From contig NZ_CP141799.1 in assembly GCF_035621475.1 (NCBI RefSeq), positions 4,080,501 to 4,144,500 on the forward strand: a DNA stretch of 64,000 bases, read 5' to 3'. The notes beneath the pieces were generated by a model. That model saw only the letters and a list, made by a program, of their open reading frames with translations. It ran no database searches and was not told the origin of the DNA. The position numbers were made by a program, and so were the translations under genes. Below are positions 18,327 to 25,655 of the stretch, piece by piece; the stretch's first letter is position 1; each line of letters begins with the position of its first letter. This DNA comes from Pseudomonas paeninsulae. Its GTDB lineage: Bacteria > Pseudomonadota > Gammaproteobacteria > Pseudomonadales > Pseudomonadaceae.

Positions 18327-18827
18327 ATGTCGAGTTATTCACCTGAGCGTAAAGCTGCCCTGCTGAACAAATTACTCCCGCCACAAAACATGTCTGTGGC
18401 GGCGTTGTCGCGCCAAGAAGGTATCCCCGAAGCGACGCTGTATGCTTGGCGAACCAAGCTCAAAGCAGGAGGTGCGGTGGTGCCTGGAGACAAGAAACAA
18501 ACCGATAATTGGCCGGCTGAAGCCAAGTTTGCAGCGGTGCTGCACGCGGCGTCCTTGAGTGAGATTGAGCTCAGTGAGTACTGCCGCAGCAAGGGTTTGT
18601 ACCCTGAGCAAATCAGCGCATGGCGCCAAGCGTGCATCAGCGGCCAGCAGTCGGCCCAGGCTCAGCGTCAAGCCGAGCGCGAACAAGCGCGTGCCGACAA
18701 GAAGCGCATCGCAGAGCTAGAGCGCGAACTGCGGCGCAAGGACAAGGCGCTGGCAGAGACCGCCGCCATCTTGGTGCTACGAAAAAAGATGAATGCCTTC
18801 TGGGGAAACGACAGCGAGGACGTCTGA
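18327..18827 (+). CDS. IS3-family transposase OrfA
   Basis: A 166-residue DNA-binding protein with two HTH-like regions (MSVAALSRQEGIPEATLYAWR and LSEIELSEYCRSKGLYPEQISAWR) and a C-terminal Leu/Ala-rich coiled coil (about 120-155). ATG at 18327 follows AAAGAGAG; an upstream frame from 18270 lacks a ribosome-binding site. Near its end lies a slippery heptamer A AAA AAG (18782-18788), which lets ribosomes shift by -1 into the orfB frame to make the OrfAB transposase of about 517 residues. Confidence 0.88.
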   Translation: MSSYSPERKAALLNKLLPPQNMSVAALSRQEGIPEATLYAWRTKLKAGGAVVPGDKKQTDNWPAEAKFAAVLHAASLSEIELSEYCRSKGLYPEQISAWRQACISGQQSAQAQRQAEREQARADKKRIAELERELRRKDKALAETAAILVLRKKMNAFWGNDSEDV

Positions 18828-19879
18828 CCTCGTTGCCAGAACGGCAACAACTCGTTGAGCGTTTTAACCATGCGGTGGTTTCGGGTGCGCGCAAGGCGGT
18901 TGCCTGCGCTGAGATCGGGCTGTCGCTACGCAGCCTGCAACGCTGGGCGTCTACGCCGGTGGTGCAGGCTGACGTGCGCACCACCACGCTACGCCCACGA
19001 CCGTTGAACGCCCTGAGTGAGTGCGAGCGCAGCGCGATCTTGGCTGCCTGCAACAGCCCGGAATTCGCCAGCCTGCCGCCCAGCCAGGTCGTGCCAAGGT
19101 TGGCCGATCAAGGCCGCTACCTGGCCTCGGAGGCGACCTTTTATCGCGTCCTTAAAGCCGCCGATCAGCAGCATCGACGTGGCCGCAGTCATACACCGCA
19201 CAAGCATGCCGCGCCGACCACGCACAACGCTACGAAGGCCAACCAGGTCTGGTCGTGGGACATCACCTACCTGGCTTCAAAGGTGCGCGGGAAGTATTAC
19301 TACCTGTATTTGATCGAGGATATCTACAGCCGCAAGGGCGTGGGCTGGGAAGTCTACGAACAAGAAAGCGGCGAACTGGCGGCCGAACTGATGCAGCGCA
19401 CCGTACTGACTGAGCGCTGCGCCGGCCGGCCCTTGGTGTTGCACTCGGATAACGGCGCACCGATGAAATCAGTGACGCTGCTGAGCAAACTGTACGACCT
19501 GGGCATTACGCCGTCGCGCGGGAGACCACGGGTGAGCAACGACAACCCCTACTCAGAATCGCTGTTTAGAACCCTGAAATACTGCCCGCAATGGCCGCAG
19601 GATGGCTTTGCCGATTTGGATGCAGCACGCAGCTGGGTGCGCGACTTTATCCGCTGGTACAACCACGAACACCGGCATAGCCGCATCCGCTTCGTGACCC
19701 CGGCGCAGCGGCATCGCGGCGAGGATCAAGAGGTGCTGGCCAAGCGTCATGCGCTTTACCAGCATGCTCGCAATCAACACCCGCATCGCTGGTCGGGCGC
19801 GACTCGAAATTGGCAACCTATCGGCGCTGTCACACTCAATCCAGACAGAGAGCAACCGGCACTGAAAATAGCAGCTTAA
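18788..19879 (+). CDS. IS3-family transposase OrfB (made by -1 frameshift or re-initiation)
   Basis: This frame, entered by a -1 slip at 18782-18788, encodes the integrase-like catalytic domain. It holds the HTH_21 region, then the rve core with DITYLASK, the second Asp in LHSDNGAPMKS and the Glu in NDNPYSESLFRTLKY, giving the DD(35)E pattern, and WYNHEHRHSRIRFVTPAQRH near the end. No ATG with a ribosome-binding site opens the frame, which supports frameshifting; a TTG or CTG at about 18824-18833 is an alternative start. The domain looks intact. Confidence 0.88.
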   Translation, partial: DECLLGKRQRGRLTSLPERQQLVERFNHAVVSGARKAVACAEIGLSLRSLQRWASTPVVQADVRTTTLRPRPLNALSECERSAILAACNSPEFASLPPSQVVPRLADQGRYLASEATFYRVLKAADQQHRRGRSHTPHKHAAPTTHNATKANQVWSWDITYLASKVRGKYYYLYLIEDIYSRKGVGWEVYEQESGELAAELMQRTVLTERCAGRPLVLHSDNGAPMKSVTLLSKLYDLGITPSRGRPRVSNDNPYSESLFRTLKYCPQWPQDGFADLDAARSWVRDFIRWYNHEHRHSRIRFVTPAQRHRGEDQEVLAKRHALYQHARNQHPHRWSGATRNWQPIGAVTLNPDREQPALKIAA

Positions 19880-20132
19880 AAACACGGCTGACGCGACAAC
19901 TACCTTGCAAAACGCCGCCTGTCTGGAGCAAGCAAATCCAGGGCTTGAGCGCTCGGTTGCAGCAGCACCGCCACCGGTTTTGCTCCCCGATTCAGCGCAT
20001 ATTTAATCTTGGCGGCAGCTTAATGGACGCCGGTTCGCTTTATCGAGCGGGTTTCTCGTTTTCCGGGCGAGCGCGTACCGACCGCTTCTGGCCAGCTTTT
20101 TTGCACGGCGGTTTTGGCGGTAGTGCGGGTTC

Positions 20133-21451
20133 TCAGCGCGTCGGTTTGGCCCCCTCGCAGCCGCGGCTGGCCGGGCGCTTACACTTACGCGGGAAGCTGC
20201 GCCCTGGACGCACGGCGCTGAGACTGTTGGTCATCAGCGCCAGCACGTTGGCCAGCCCCTGAGCACAGGGGCGCACCAGCAGCTCGACCAAGGTGTTCTT
20301 GAGGCGCGACACCCCTTGGGTGAAGTTGACCTTCCAGCGCAACTTGCGGCCTTTGTGGCGCTGTTCGATGACCGGTTGCAGCAGGTAGTTCATCAGCAGC
20401 CCCAGATTCTTCAGTAGTTGCCCGGCATGAAAGTCCTGCTTCACCGCTACCACGCTGCGACCGCTGAAGTTGTCCAGACTCAGGGTCTGCTTGACGCGGC
20501 GGTAGTCCGTCTCGATGCCCCATCGGCGGTGGTAGAGATCCGCAAACACCTCGGCCGGGAATGCCTGCCGGTCCAGCAGAGAGGTCAGCAACACTTCGCT
20601 TTCACCGCTCGCCAGCTCGACCCGAACCAAGCGTAATTCGACCTGGCCTGCGGGATCGACGCCGGCCTCGGTACAAAACAAGCGCGCTTCTGGATGACTG
20701 GCCGCGAAGAACAGCGTGTCTTCGACCTGACCCGACTGGAGAAACTGTTTGACCTGCGCGTTGTAGCCACAAGGCAGGCGCATCAGGAAATGCCGCCGTT
20801 GCTGCTCGAACAGCGCGAACAACCAGTGCCCAGGATAGCCGCGATCAAACAGCGTCAGGCTGTCAGGGGGCAGATGCGCGAGATGCAAGTGGGTGCAATC
20901 ACGCTCGCCGACTTCGAATGGCACGATCAGGCTGTGCAGCGTTTGACCGTCGGTGACGTCGTAGAGCATGGACAGGCGGGCAACGGGAAACTCGCTGTGG
21001 CTGCCAAAGAAGCGCGTCATGGCCGGCTCCAGTGGTAAATGTACGGTGGAGCCATCCACGGCGAGTACGCGTAGCCCGCACCACGTCTGGCGCAGCCCGA
21101 GGCTGTCGATCTGGTGCTGAAGGACTTGGTTAAGGCTCTCGAAGACCTCGGGCTTGAGCTTGCTGCGAGCCTTGCTGAAGGCTTGCGCGGTAACCACCTG
21201 GGTCTCGGCCGAGGCCTGATTTAGCACGCGATAGAACTGATCGAGTTCGGTCTGCAAGGCGGTGCGCGGCTGATTGAGCAAGAACAGGACGAGGTTCTTG
21301 AAGGTCAGCTGACGTCGGCGGGTAAAGTCTTGAGGGTGCTGGCGGTGGGTATCGATGAAAGCGGGACAATCAAGCGAGCTGGTTATTTTTTGTACAATTT
21401 TCAGGCCAGGGTTTGCTGGGCGGTGTCAAACGGTGTGGAATGAGAGGCCAT
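20133..21451 (-). pseudogene. IS4-family transposase with an N-terminal frameshift
   Basis: The main frame (from 21281 or upstream to the TGA at 20133) encodes a DDE transposase: VLAVDGSTVHLP, FDRGYPGHWLF and the IS4 signature YHRRWGIETDYRRVKQ. In-frame sequence continues upstream of 21281 (DFTRRRQLTFKNLVLFLLNQ) but has no ATG. The expected start is ATG 21451 (MASHSTPFDTAQQTLA), whose frame stops at TGA 21401-21403; loss of one base there would explain it. The first 16 residues are therefore out of frame. Translation from an internal TTG at 21281 would lack the N-terminal part. Confidence 0.75.
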
Positions 21452-22093
21452 AAGGAGTTTTCCTATGCGCTAATTTGAGCGCTAATTATATGATATTTAT
21501 AGAGAAACTGCTTAAGTTGATGACATTGGGCTTTAGCCCGTCCCAGTGAGCGAAGCGAACGATTTGAACCACTAGTTAGATGCCGTTCTCCTCGGACTTG
21601 TCTTCATCAGGACCTGTGGCTACTGTTTTTTTATACCACTGAGAAGACGACTCCTCTGTTTCCGGTGTGTCTATTAGCTCTACACCTTCAAAGTTTCCGC
21701 TCTCAATTTTGGCTTTCAATTCTATTTCTATGTCTTCTATTTTTTCCAGTACCCTTCTTCGTGATGCACCAAGCCATTTGATAAGTAAAAGTACTGTTGT
21801 CGCCAATTTTCTTAAGGCTGGACGTGAGTATTGGGAGTGCGTCGTCAAGGGTCGAGATAGGTTTCTCTAGGTATTGATTAACTTCGTCTTCAAACACATA
21901 AACAGAGAGTAGTATATGTTCGATTATTTTTAGGGCTATTAAAACTGATTGTTTTTTTGCCTTCTTTATTTCGTGAGCTGCATCGTTACCCATAAATCCA
22001 ATAGCGTGTAAGCGCTCTGCGTCCGACTTTGAGATCATGCCAGAGCGGCTCATTGCATTTATTCTAATTTGAAGATTTTTACCGGTAACATCT

Positions 22094-23205
22094 GGCGGTT
22101 GCAGGAGCTGAGTGCAACACGGTTATTGAATTGAAGCGGGCGCATCATGTTGCATCGTCATCGCTTTTTCCATCATCTCTGACATCACCTCAATTGGGCA
22201 CTTCCAGTTGAAGCGCTTACGTGGACGAATGTTCAACTCATAAGCGATGGCATCCAGCTGTTCCTGGCTACATACAGACAAGTCCGTGCCCTTGGGCAGA
22301 TACTGGCGAATCAGGCCATTGATGTTCTCGTTGCTGCCGCGCTGCCAGGGGCTGTGCGGGTCGCAGAAGTAGATTGCCACCCCTGTTTTCTGGGTGATCT
22401 CAGCATGCCGGGTCATTTCCCTGCCCTGGTCGTAGGTCATGCTCTTGCGCACAGCCAGCGGCATCCGGTTGAGGGCCGCACTGAAACCCTCAACCGCCGA
22501 AGTTGCCGTTGCATCGTTCATCTTGATCAGCATCAGGTAATTGCTACTGCGCTCGTTCAGCGTGCCCACAGCAGAGGCGTTGGCCTTGCCTTTGATCAGA
22601 TCACCTTCCCAGTGCCCCGGCATCAAGCGGTCTTCAATCTCTGGCGGACGCAGATGGATGCTCACCATCTCCGGGATCTGGTTGCGCCGATCAACGCCCC
22701 CTGCACGCGGCCTACGCGTACTCTTGCCCTGGCGCAGGCACTGGATCAGCTCCTTGCGCAGCTCGCCCACAGGCAGGGCATAGACCGCGCTGTAGATCGT
22801 CTCGCGGCAAACGTAAGCATCTTCAAAACTGGGAATATCCATGCTGCGCAGCTTGCCGGCAATCTGTTCGGGAGAGAAGTTTTTTCGCAGCAACTCCACC
22901 ACCAACTCAAGCAGTTCGCTGCCCGGCACTAGCTTCTTTTGCGGGCGACACGCCTCTCGACGTTGACGCATATGCCCCTGGGCCGTAGGTGCGTGATAGA
23001 TGCCGTTGGAGCCGGTGTTACGTCGCAGTTCACGACTGATCGTGGAGCGGTTGCGACCAAGTGCTTGGGCAATTGCTTGCTGGCTCATGCCATGCAACCG
23101 ACCCACTTGAATCGTGGCGCGCTCTTCAATGCTGAGTTCGTGATATTCCATTGGGCCGCACCTTACCGGAAAGGTCAGGTGTTGCACTCAGTTTCCGCGG
23201 CCGCC
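22094..23205 (-). mobile_element. IS30-family insertion sequence (right copy)
   Basis: An 1112-base element with imperfect inverted repeats (GGCGGTTGCAGGAGCTGAG at 22094; GGCGGCCGCGGAAACTGAG read leftward from 23205, both followed by TGCAACAC). It is flanked by the 3-base duplication TCT (22091-22093 and 23206-23208). It has the same orientation and near-identical left end as the copy at 14928. The interrupted DUF4145 frame proves the element borders to the base. Confidence 0.93.
22123..23151 (-). CDS. IS30-family transposase (right copy)
   Basis: A 342-residue DDE transposase, the same length as the left copy when started at ATG 23151 (MEYHELSIEERATIQ); a longer frame from 23187 begins inside the terminal repeat. 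The HTH region reads MSQQAIAQALGRNRSTISRELRRN. Catalytic residues lie in GHWEGDLIKG, YDQGREMTRH and RGSNENINGLIRQYLPKGTD. The C-terminal two thirds are very close to the copy at 14957. No damage is visible. Confidence 0.95.
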   Translation of the reverse strand: MEYHELSIEERATIQVGRLHGMSQQAIAQALGRNRSTISRELRRNTGSNGIYHAPTAQGHMRQRREACRPQKKLVPGSELLELVVELLRKNFSPEQIAGKLRSMDIPSFEDAYVCRETIYSAVYALPVGELRKELIQCLRQGKSTRRPRAGGVDRRNQIPEMVSIHLRPPEIEDRLMPGHWEGDLIKGKANASAVGTLNERSSNYLMLIKMNDATATSAVEGFSAALNRMPLAVRKSMTYDQGREMTRHAEITQKTGVAIYFCDPHSPWQRGSNENINGLIRQYLPKGTDLSVCSQEQLDAIAYELNIRPRKRFNWKCPIEVMSEMMEKAMTMQHDAPASIQ

Positions 23206-23645
23206 TCTTTATCATTACAAATGGCTTCAATTGTTGCTCTCAACCCAAGCCCTGCTAGGGTGAATGCTCCCTCTTGTATTGCTAAAACAGACTCCTGATA
23301 AATCCTTTTTACTATTCTTGGGATATCAGTTAGAGACTCAATTGGGTTGTGATCTTTTATGTAATGAGGAAAAGTTTCAACTGTGATTTCGTGCTCGTAC
23401 TCGTCGTGACTAATTGGATAGCATGACTCGTAATCATGATATTCTTTTCGAAATTATATCGTCTCGCAGCCATTGCACTCTAAAAGAAAATATTTTGTTT
23501 CATCGTGATATCCATCTGGATCAGAGCGTTGACTAACCTCCCCTAGAGTAGTGTGTTTTGTATTTCTTTTGCATGATCTGCAGTCACTCCAGATGGCCTC
23601 TTTGGGCATCATTTATTCCTTGTGTAATTGGTGTTATTCGTAGGT

Positions 23646-23721
23646 ATCTAACGTTTGGTTAAGGGGCGGGCTTTAGCCCGTCCCAGTGAGCGCAGCGAAC
23701 GATTTGAACCAATTGTTATAA
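23646..23721 (-). other. Intact 76-base attC site
   Basis: Bounded by plus-strand ATCTAAC (23646-23652, exact RYYYAAC) and GTTATAA (23715-23721). The arms GGTTAAGGGGCGGGCTTTAG and GCAGCGAACGATTTGAACC fold back on each other with the palindrome GGGCTTTAGCCC inside. The stop codon of the preceding cassette gene (TAA, 23716-23718) lies within the core. It is the best-preserved site of the array and the reference for the one split by IS4. Confidence 0.88.
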
Positions 23722-24027
23722 GCCCTTCGGCCAAATGAACTCGATTTCCGGTACCGCTAGATGAATAGAGATAGGATCATCTCTTCCTACTGCATATGCA
23801 ACAGTGCTTTTGTGGCAGCCAATTTGCGGAATACTAAAAAGAAGTTTGCCCGCACAGAAAGCATTTAAAATATTGTGAGAGCCACTAAATTGTAGAAAAT
23901 TAGACTCACCTATTGCTCTCGCGAGTTCCCAGATTTTAGATTCTTCTTGTAGATCAATATAAATTTCTAGCGGCCCAAGTTGGTCATCTTGGGAGCAGCA
24001 GGCTTGGCGCGTGACTGTAATTTTCAT
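23716..24027 (-). CDS. Cassette gene, unknown 103-residue protein
   Basis: A 103-residue soluble protein starting MKITVTRQACCSQDDQLGPL and containing IYIDLQEESKIWELARAIGE. Three Cys lie in the first 50 residues; no signal peptide or membrane segment is seen. The ATG is 6 bases after a GTTATAA core (24034-24040), and the stop overlaps the next attC core, so it forms a compact cassette. AT-richer than core genes. I do not recognise the family. Confidence 0.65.
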   Translation of the reverse strand: MKITVTRQACCSQDDQLGPLEIYIDLQEESKIWELARAIGESNFLQFSGSHNILNAFCAGKLLFSIPQIGCHKSTVAYAVGRDDPISIHLAVPEIEFIWPKGL

Positions 24028-24033
24028 ATGTGC

Positions 24034-24149
24034 TTATAACAGTGATTAGATGGACCGCTGCATTAATCCGATAGTAGAGAATTCTGCATAATCCCGCACC
24101 ACCCTACCCGCTCTGAAATAAAAATCATCTACCAATCAATGCGTTAGAC
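24034..24149 (-). other. Probable attC (or attI-side) site at the right end of the array
   Basis: Plus-strand TTATAAC (24034-24040) and GTTAGAC (24143-24149, exact GTTRRRY) enclose 116 bases with partly complementary ends (CAGTGATTAGATGG against CATTGATTGGTAGATG on the other strand). It is longer than the other sites. It may be an attC or a remnant of the recombination site next to a lost integrase. Confidence 0.5.
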
Positions 24150-24157
24150 CAGTAGCG

Positions 24158-24388
24158 TCAGTCGAGATCCGTATTCGCTTGGCTTCTGCATTTCGCCCGA
24201 CCATTACGCCCTGTATAAAAAAACAGAACCCAACAGCCAATATGGACAGTCCAACCGCCAAGCTCCGCCTGTGTGAGCAGATCAGGGCGGTGATGCGCTT
24301 GCATCATTACAGCATCTGCGCCGAGAAACCCTGTTGGCACTGGCTTCGCGACTTTATCCGCCCGCCTCTCGCAGTCGTATCGCACCAT
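24158..24388 (-). CDS. Possible cassette ORF next to sbcD, unknown
   Basis: A 76-codon frame from ATG 24388 to TGA 24158, ending 8 bases before the exact core GTCTAAC, which is how cassette genes end. The product has a basic start (MVRYDCERRADK), PTGFLGADAVMMQAHH, and a hydrophobic patch (WTVHIGCWVLFFYTG). No family is recognised and no clear ribosome-binding site is seen, so it may be chance. If real, it would be the first cassette after sbcD. Confidence 0.3.
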   Translation of the reverse strand: MVRYDCERRADKVAKPVPTGFLGADAVMMQAHHRPDLLTQAELGGWTVHIGCWVLFFYTGRNGRAKCRSQANTDLD

Positions 24389-24426
24389 CCGCCATAGCTT
24401 TGCCGCCGCTGGGCTAGCCTGTCGGC

Positions 24427-25647
24427 TCAGTCCCGCTCGGCCTGCAAAGCTTCCAGCACTTGGCGATAAACGCCCTGTAGCCGCTGCGCGTCTTCCTCGT
24501 CCAGTTGCTCTTGCTGCAGACGCCGGAGGAACACCTCCTCGACGCTCAGTTCGTCCAGGGTTTCCCTGGCCCGACCCTGCAACGCGGCCACGGCATTGCC
24601 GCGCTCACGGCGGATGCGCAGCACCTCGACCGGCAGGCCCTCGCACAGCGCGGCGATGCGCAGTTGCAGGTCGCTGAGGTAGTCATCGGTGCTCACCAGC
24701 ACTTCCAGCCACACCGGTAACTCGCGGCTGCCCTGCTGTGCGGCCTCGACAATCGCCTGCTCCAGCTCCTTGAGCGATCCGCGTACGGACAGCAGTGGCT
24801 GGAAACGCGGCACCGGCAAGGCCGTGATACCACGCAAGCCACTGCCATCGAGTTCGACCAGCAACACCTCCTTCTGCTGCCTGGCCTCGTCGAAACTCAA
24901 CGGGATCGGCGAACCGCAGTAGCGGATATGCTCCAGGCCGCCGACCTTCTGCGGCCGATGGATATGCCCCAGGGCGATATAGGCGGCCGGCGGAAAGGCG
25001 CTGGTGGGGAAGGCTTCCAGACTGCCGACGTAGATCTCGCGCACCGATTCGCTGGCGCTGGCGCCGACCGTGGTCAAATGCCCCGTGGCGATGATCGGCA
25101 ACTCGCCGCCCAGCTCATCGCGCCTGGCCTCGGCCAGGGCATACAGATCCTGGTAATGCTGCTGAATCGCCTGCTGCAACGACAACTGCTTGTCCTGCGC
25201 ACTCTGCCCGGCCTGGCTCTGCAGCACATCGCGCGGGCGGATAAAGGGAATCCCGCAGAGAATCGCCCCGGGCGCGCCGTTACGCCGGTGCAGCACCAAC
25301 AGTTGCTCGCGCAGATCCGCACACACGCCAGGGATCACCCGGGTATCCAGTTGCGCCAGCAGGGTCTTGCTTTCGCCGAGCATGGCCACCGAATCGTGGT
25401 TGCCACCGAGCACCACCAGCTCGCAGCCGCTGCCGCGCAGCTCGGCGATAAAGCGGTTGTACTGCTCGCGGGCGTAGCTGGGCGGCGCCCCGGTGTCGAA
25501 GATATCGCCAGCGATCAGCAGCGCATCGACCTCATGCGCGCGCACCTGCTCGATCAGCCAGGCGCAGAAGGCCTGGTGCTCGGCCTGGCGGGTCTTGCCC
25601 ATGAAGTGCTGGCCAAGGTGCCAGTCGGAGGTGTGGAGGATGCGCAT
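24427..25647 (-). CDS. sbcD: Exonuclease subunit SbcD
   Basis: SbcD (406 residues) is the Mre11-like calcineurin phosphodiesterase of SbcCD. Metal-binding motifs are DWHLGQ (7-12), LIAGDIFDTG (about 46-55), GGNHDS (about 86-91), ATGHLTT and GHIHRPQ (about 230-236). The ATG at 25647 begins the conserved MRILHTSDWHLG; a TTG seven codons upstream would overlap the lrp-type gene, whose stop is 8 bases away. SbcC normally follows directly; here a cassette array intervenes. Confidence 0.96.
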   Translation of the reverse strand: MRILHTSDWHLGQHFMGKTRQAEHQAFCAWLIEQVRAHEVDALLIAGDIFDTGAPPSYAREQYNRFIAELRGSGCELVVLGGNHDSVAMLGESKTLLAQLDTRVIPGVCADLREQLLVLHRRNGAPGAILCGIPFIRPRDVLQSQAGQSAQDKQLSLQQAIQQHYQDLYALAEARRDELGGELPIIATGHLTTVGASASESVREIYVGSLEAFPTSAFPPAAYIALGHIHRPQKVGGLEHIRYCGSPIPLSFDEARQQKEVLLVELDGSGLRGITALPVPRFQPLLSVRGSLKELEQAIVEAAQQGSRELPVWLEVLVSTDDYLSDLQLRIAALCEGLPVEVLRIRRERGNAVAALQGRARETLDELSVEEVFLRRLQQEQLDEEDAQRLQGVYRQVLEALQAERD

Positions 25648-25655
25648 CGGCTGGC

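Larger units (their letters stand above)
18259..19909 (+). mobile_element. IS3-family element nested in the IS4 element
   Basis: About 1.65 kb with imperfect terminal inverted repeats sharing TAGTTGTCGC: TGTCAGGCTAGTTGTCGC at 18259, and TGCAAGGTAGTTGTCGC read leftward from 19909. It encodes overlapping orfA and orfB on the plus strand, the IS3 plan. I could not find a clean 3-5 base target duplication, so the ends may be off by a few bases, or one end has changed. It lies 36 bases inside the left IS4 end, so it arrived after the IS4. Confidence 0.8.
18223..21527 (-). mobile_element. IS4-family element carrying a nested IS3-family element
   Basis: The outer ends are an 18-base perfect inverted repeat, AATGTCATCAACTTAAGC at 18223 and its complement ending at 21527, flanked by a 12-base target duplication. 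Removing the nested IS3 (18259-19909) leaves about 1.65 kb, a normal IS4-family length, with one transposase gene on the minus strand. About 220 bases (19910-20132) beyond the transposase stop are non-coding as far as I can see. The transposase N-terminus is frameshifted, so this copy is probably immobile. Confidence 0.85.
18189..21581 (-). other. 76-base attC site split by an IS4-family element
   Basis: The left part (18189-18222, ATAACGCTTGG to GGGCTTTAGCCC) and right part (21540-21581, GTCCCAGTGAGCG to GTTAGAT) join into a 76-base site that is nearly the same as the intact attC at 23646-23721. The insertion (18223-21527) duplicated 12 bases, GGGCTTTAGCCC (18211-18222 and 21528-21539), which is itself the palindromic centre of the attC. 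The right core GTTAGAT contains the reverse complement of the DUF4145 gene stop codon. Confidence 0.85.
21576..23612 (-). pseudogene. DUF4145 cassette gene split by IS30 and further decayed
   Basis: Starting at ATG 23612/23609 after AAGGAATAA, the frame has two CxxC-type pairs (DCRSC and CNGC, a likely zinc ribbon), then IPRIVKRIYQESVLAIQEGA and LRATIEAIC, the DUF4145 pattern. The IS30 (22094-23205) interrupts it. Removing the element and one TCT duplication rejoins the frame as ICNDKDVTGKNLQIRINAMS, and it continues to GFMGNDAAHEIKKA, the conserved DUF4145 helix. Two more lesions exist: an in-frame TAA after CNGCETI, and a frameshift near 21780-21800 beyond which LIKWLGASRRRVLEKIEDIE continues to 21576. 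DUF4145 proteins often occur with restriction or defence genes. Confidence 0.85.
14545..24150 (-). other. Integron cassette array without integrase (CALIN), inserted between sbcD and sbcC
   Basis: Between sbcD and sbcC lie at least seven small, AT-richer minus-strand genes, each ending at or just before an imperfect palindrome of about 65-80 bases bounded by RYYYAAC and GTTRRRY-like cores. This is the cassette plus attC plan of chromosomal integrons. Two 76-base sites (23646-23721 and the split site 18189/21581) are near copies of each other, as expected for a resident array. No tyrosine-recombinase integrase gene is visible on either strand. Four insertion sequences have broken at least two cassette genes and one attC. 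Boundaries are approximate. Confidence 0.8.

Noticed and set aside
14928..23205. The two IS30 copies as ends of a composite transposon carrying the cassettes
   Set aside because: Each copy has its own 3-base target duplication and splits a different gene, so they inserted independently.
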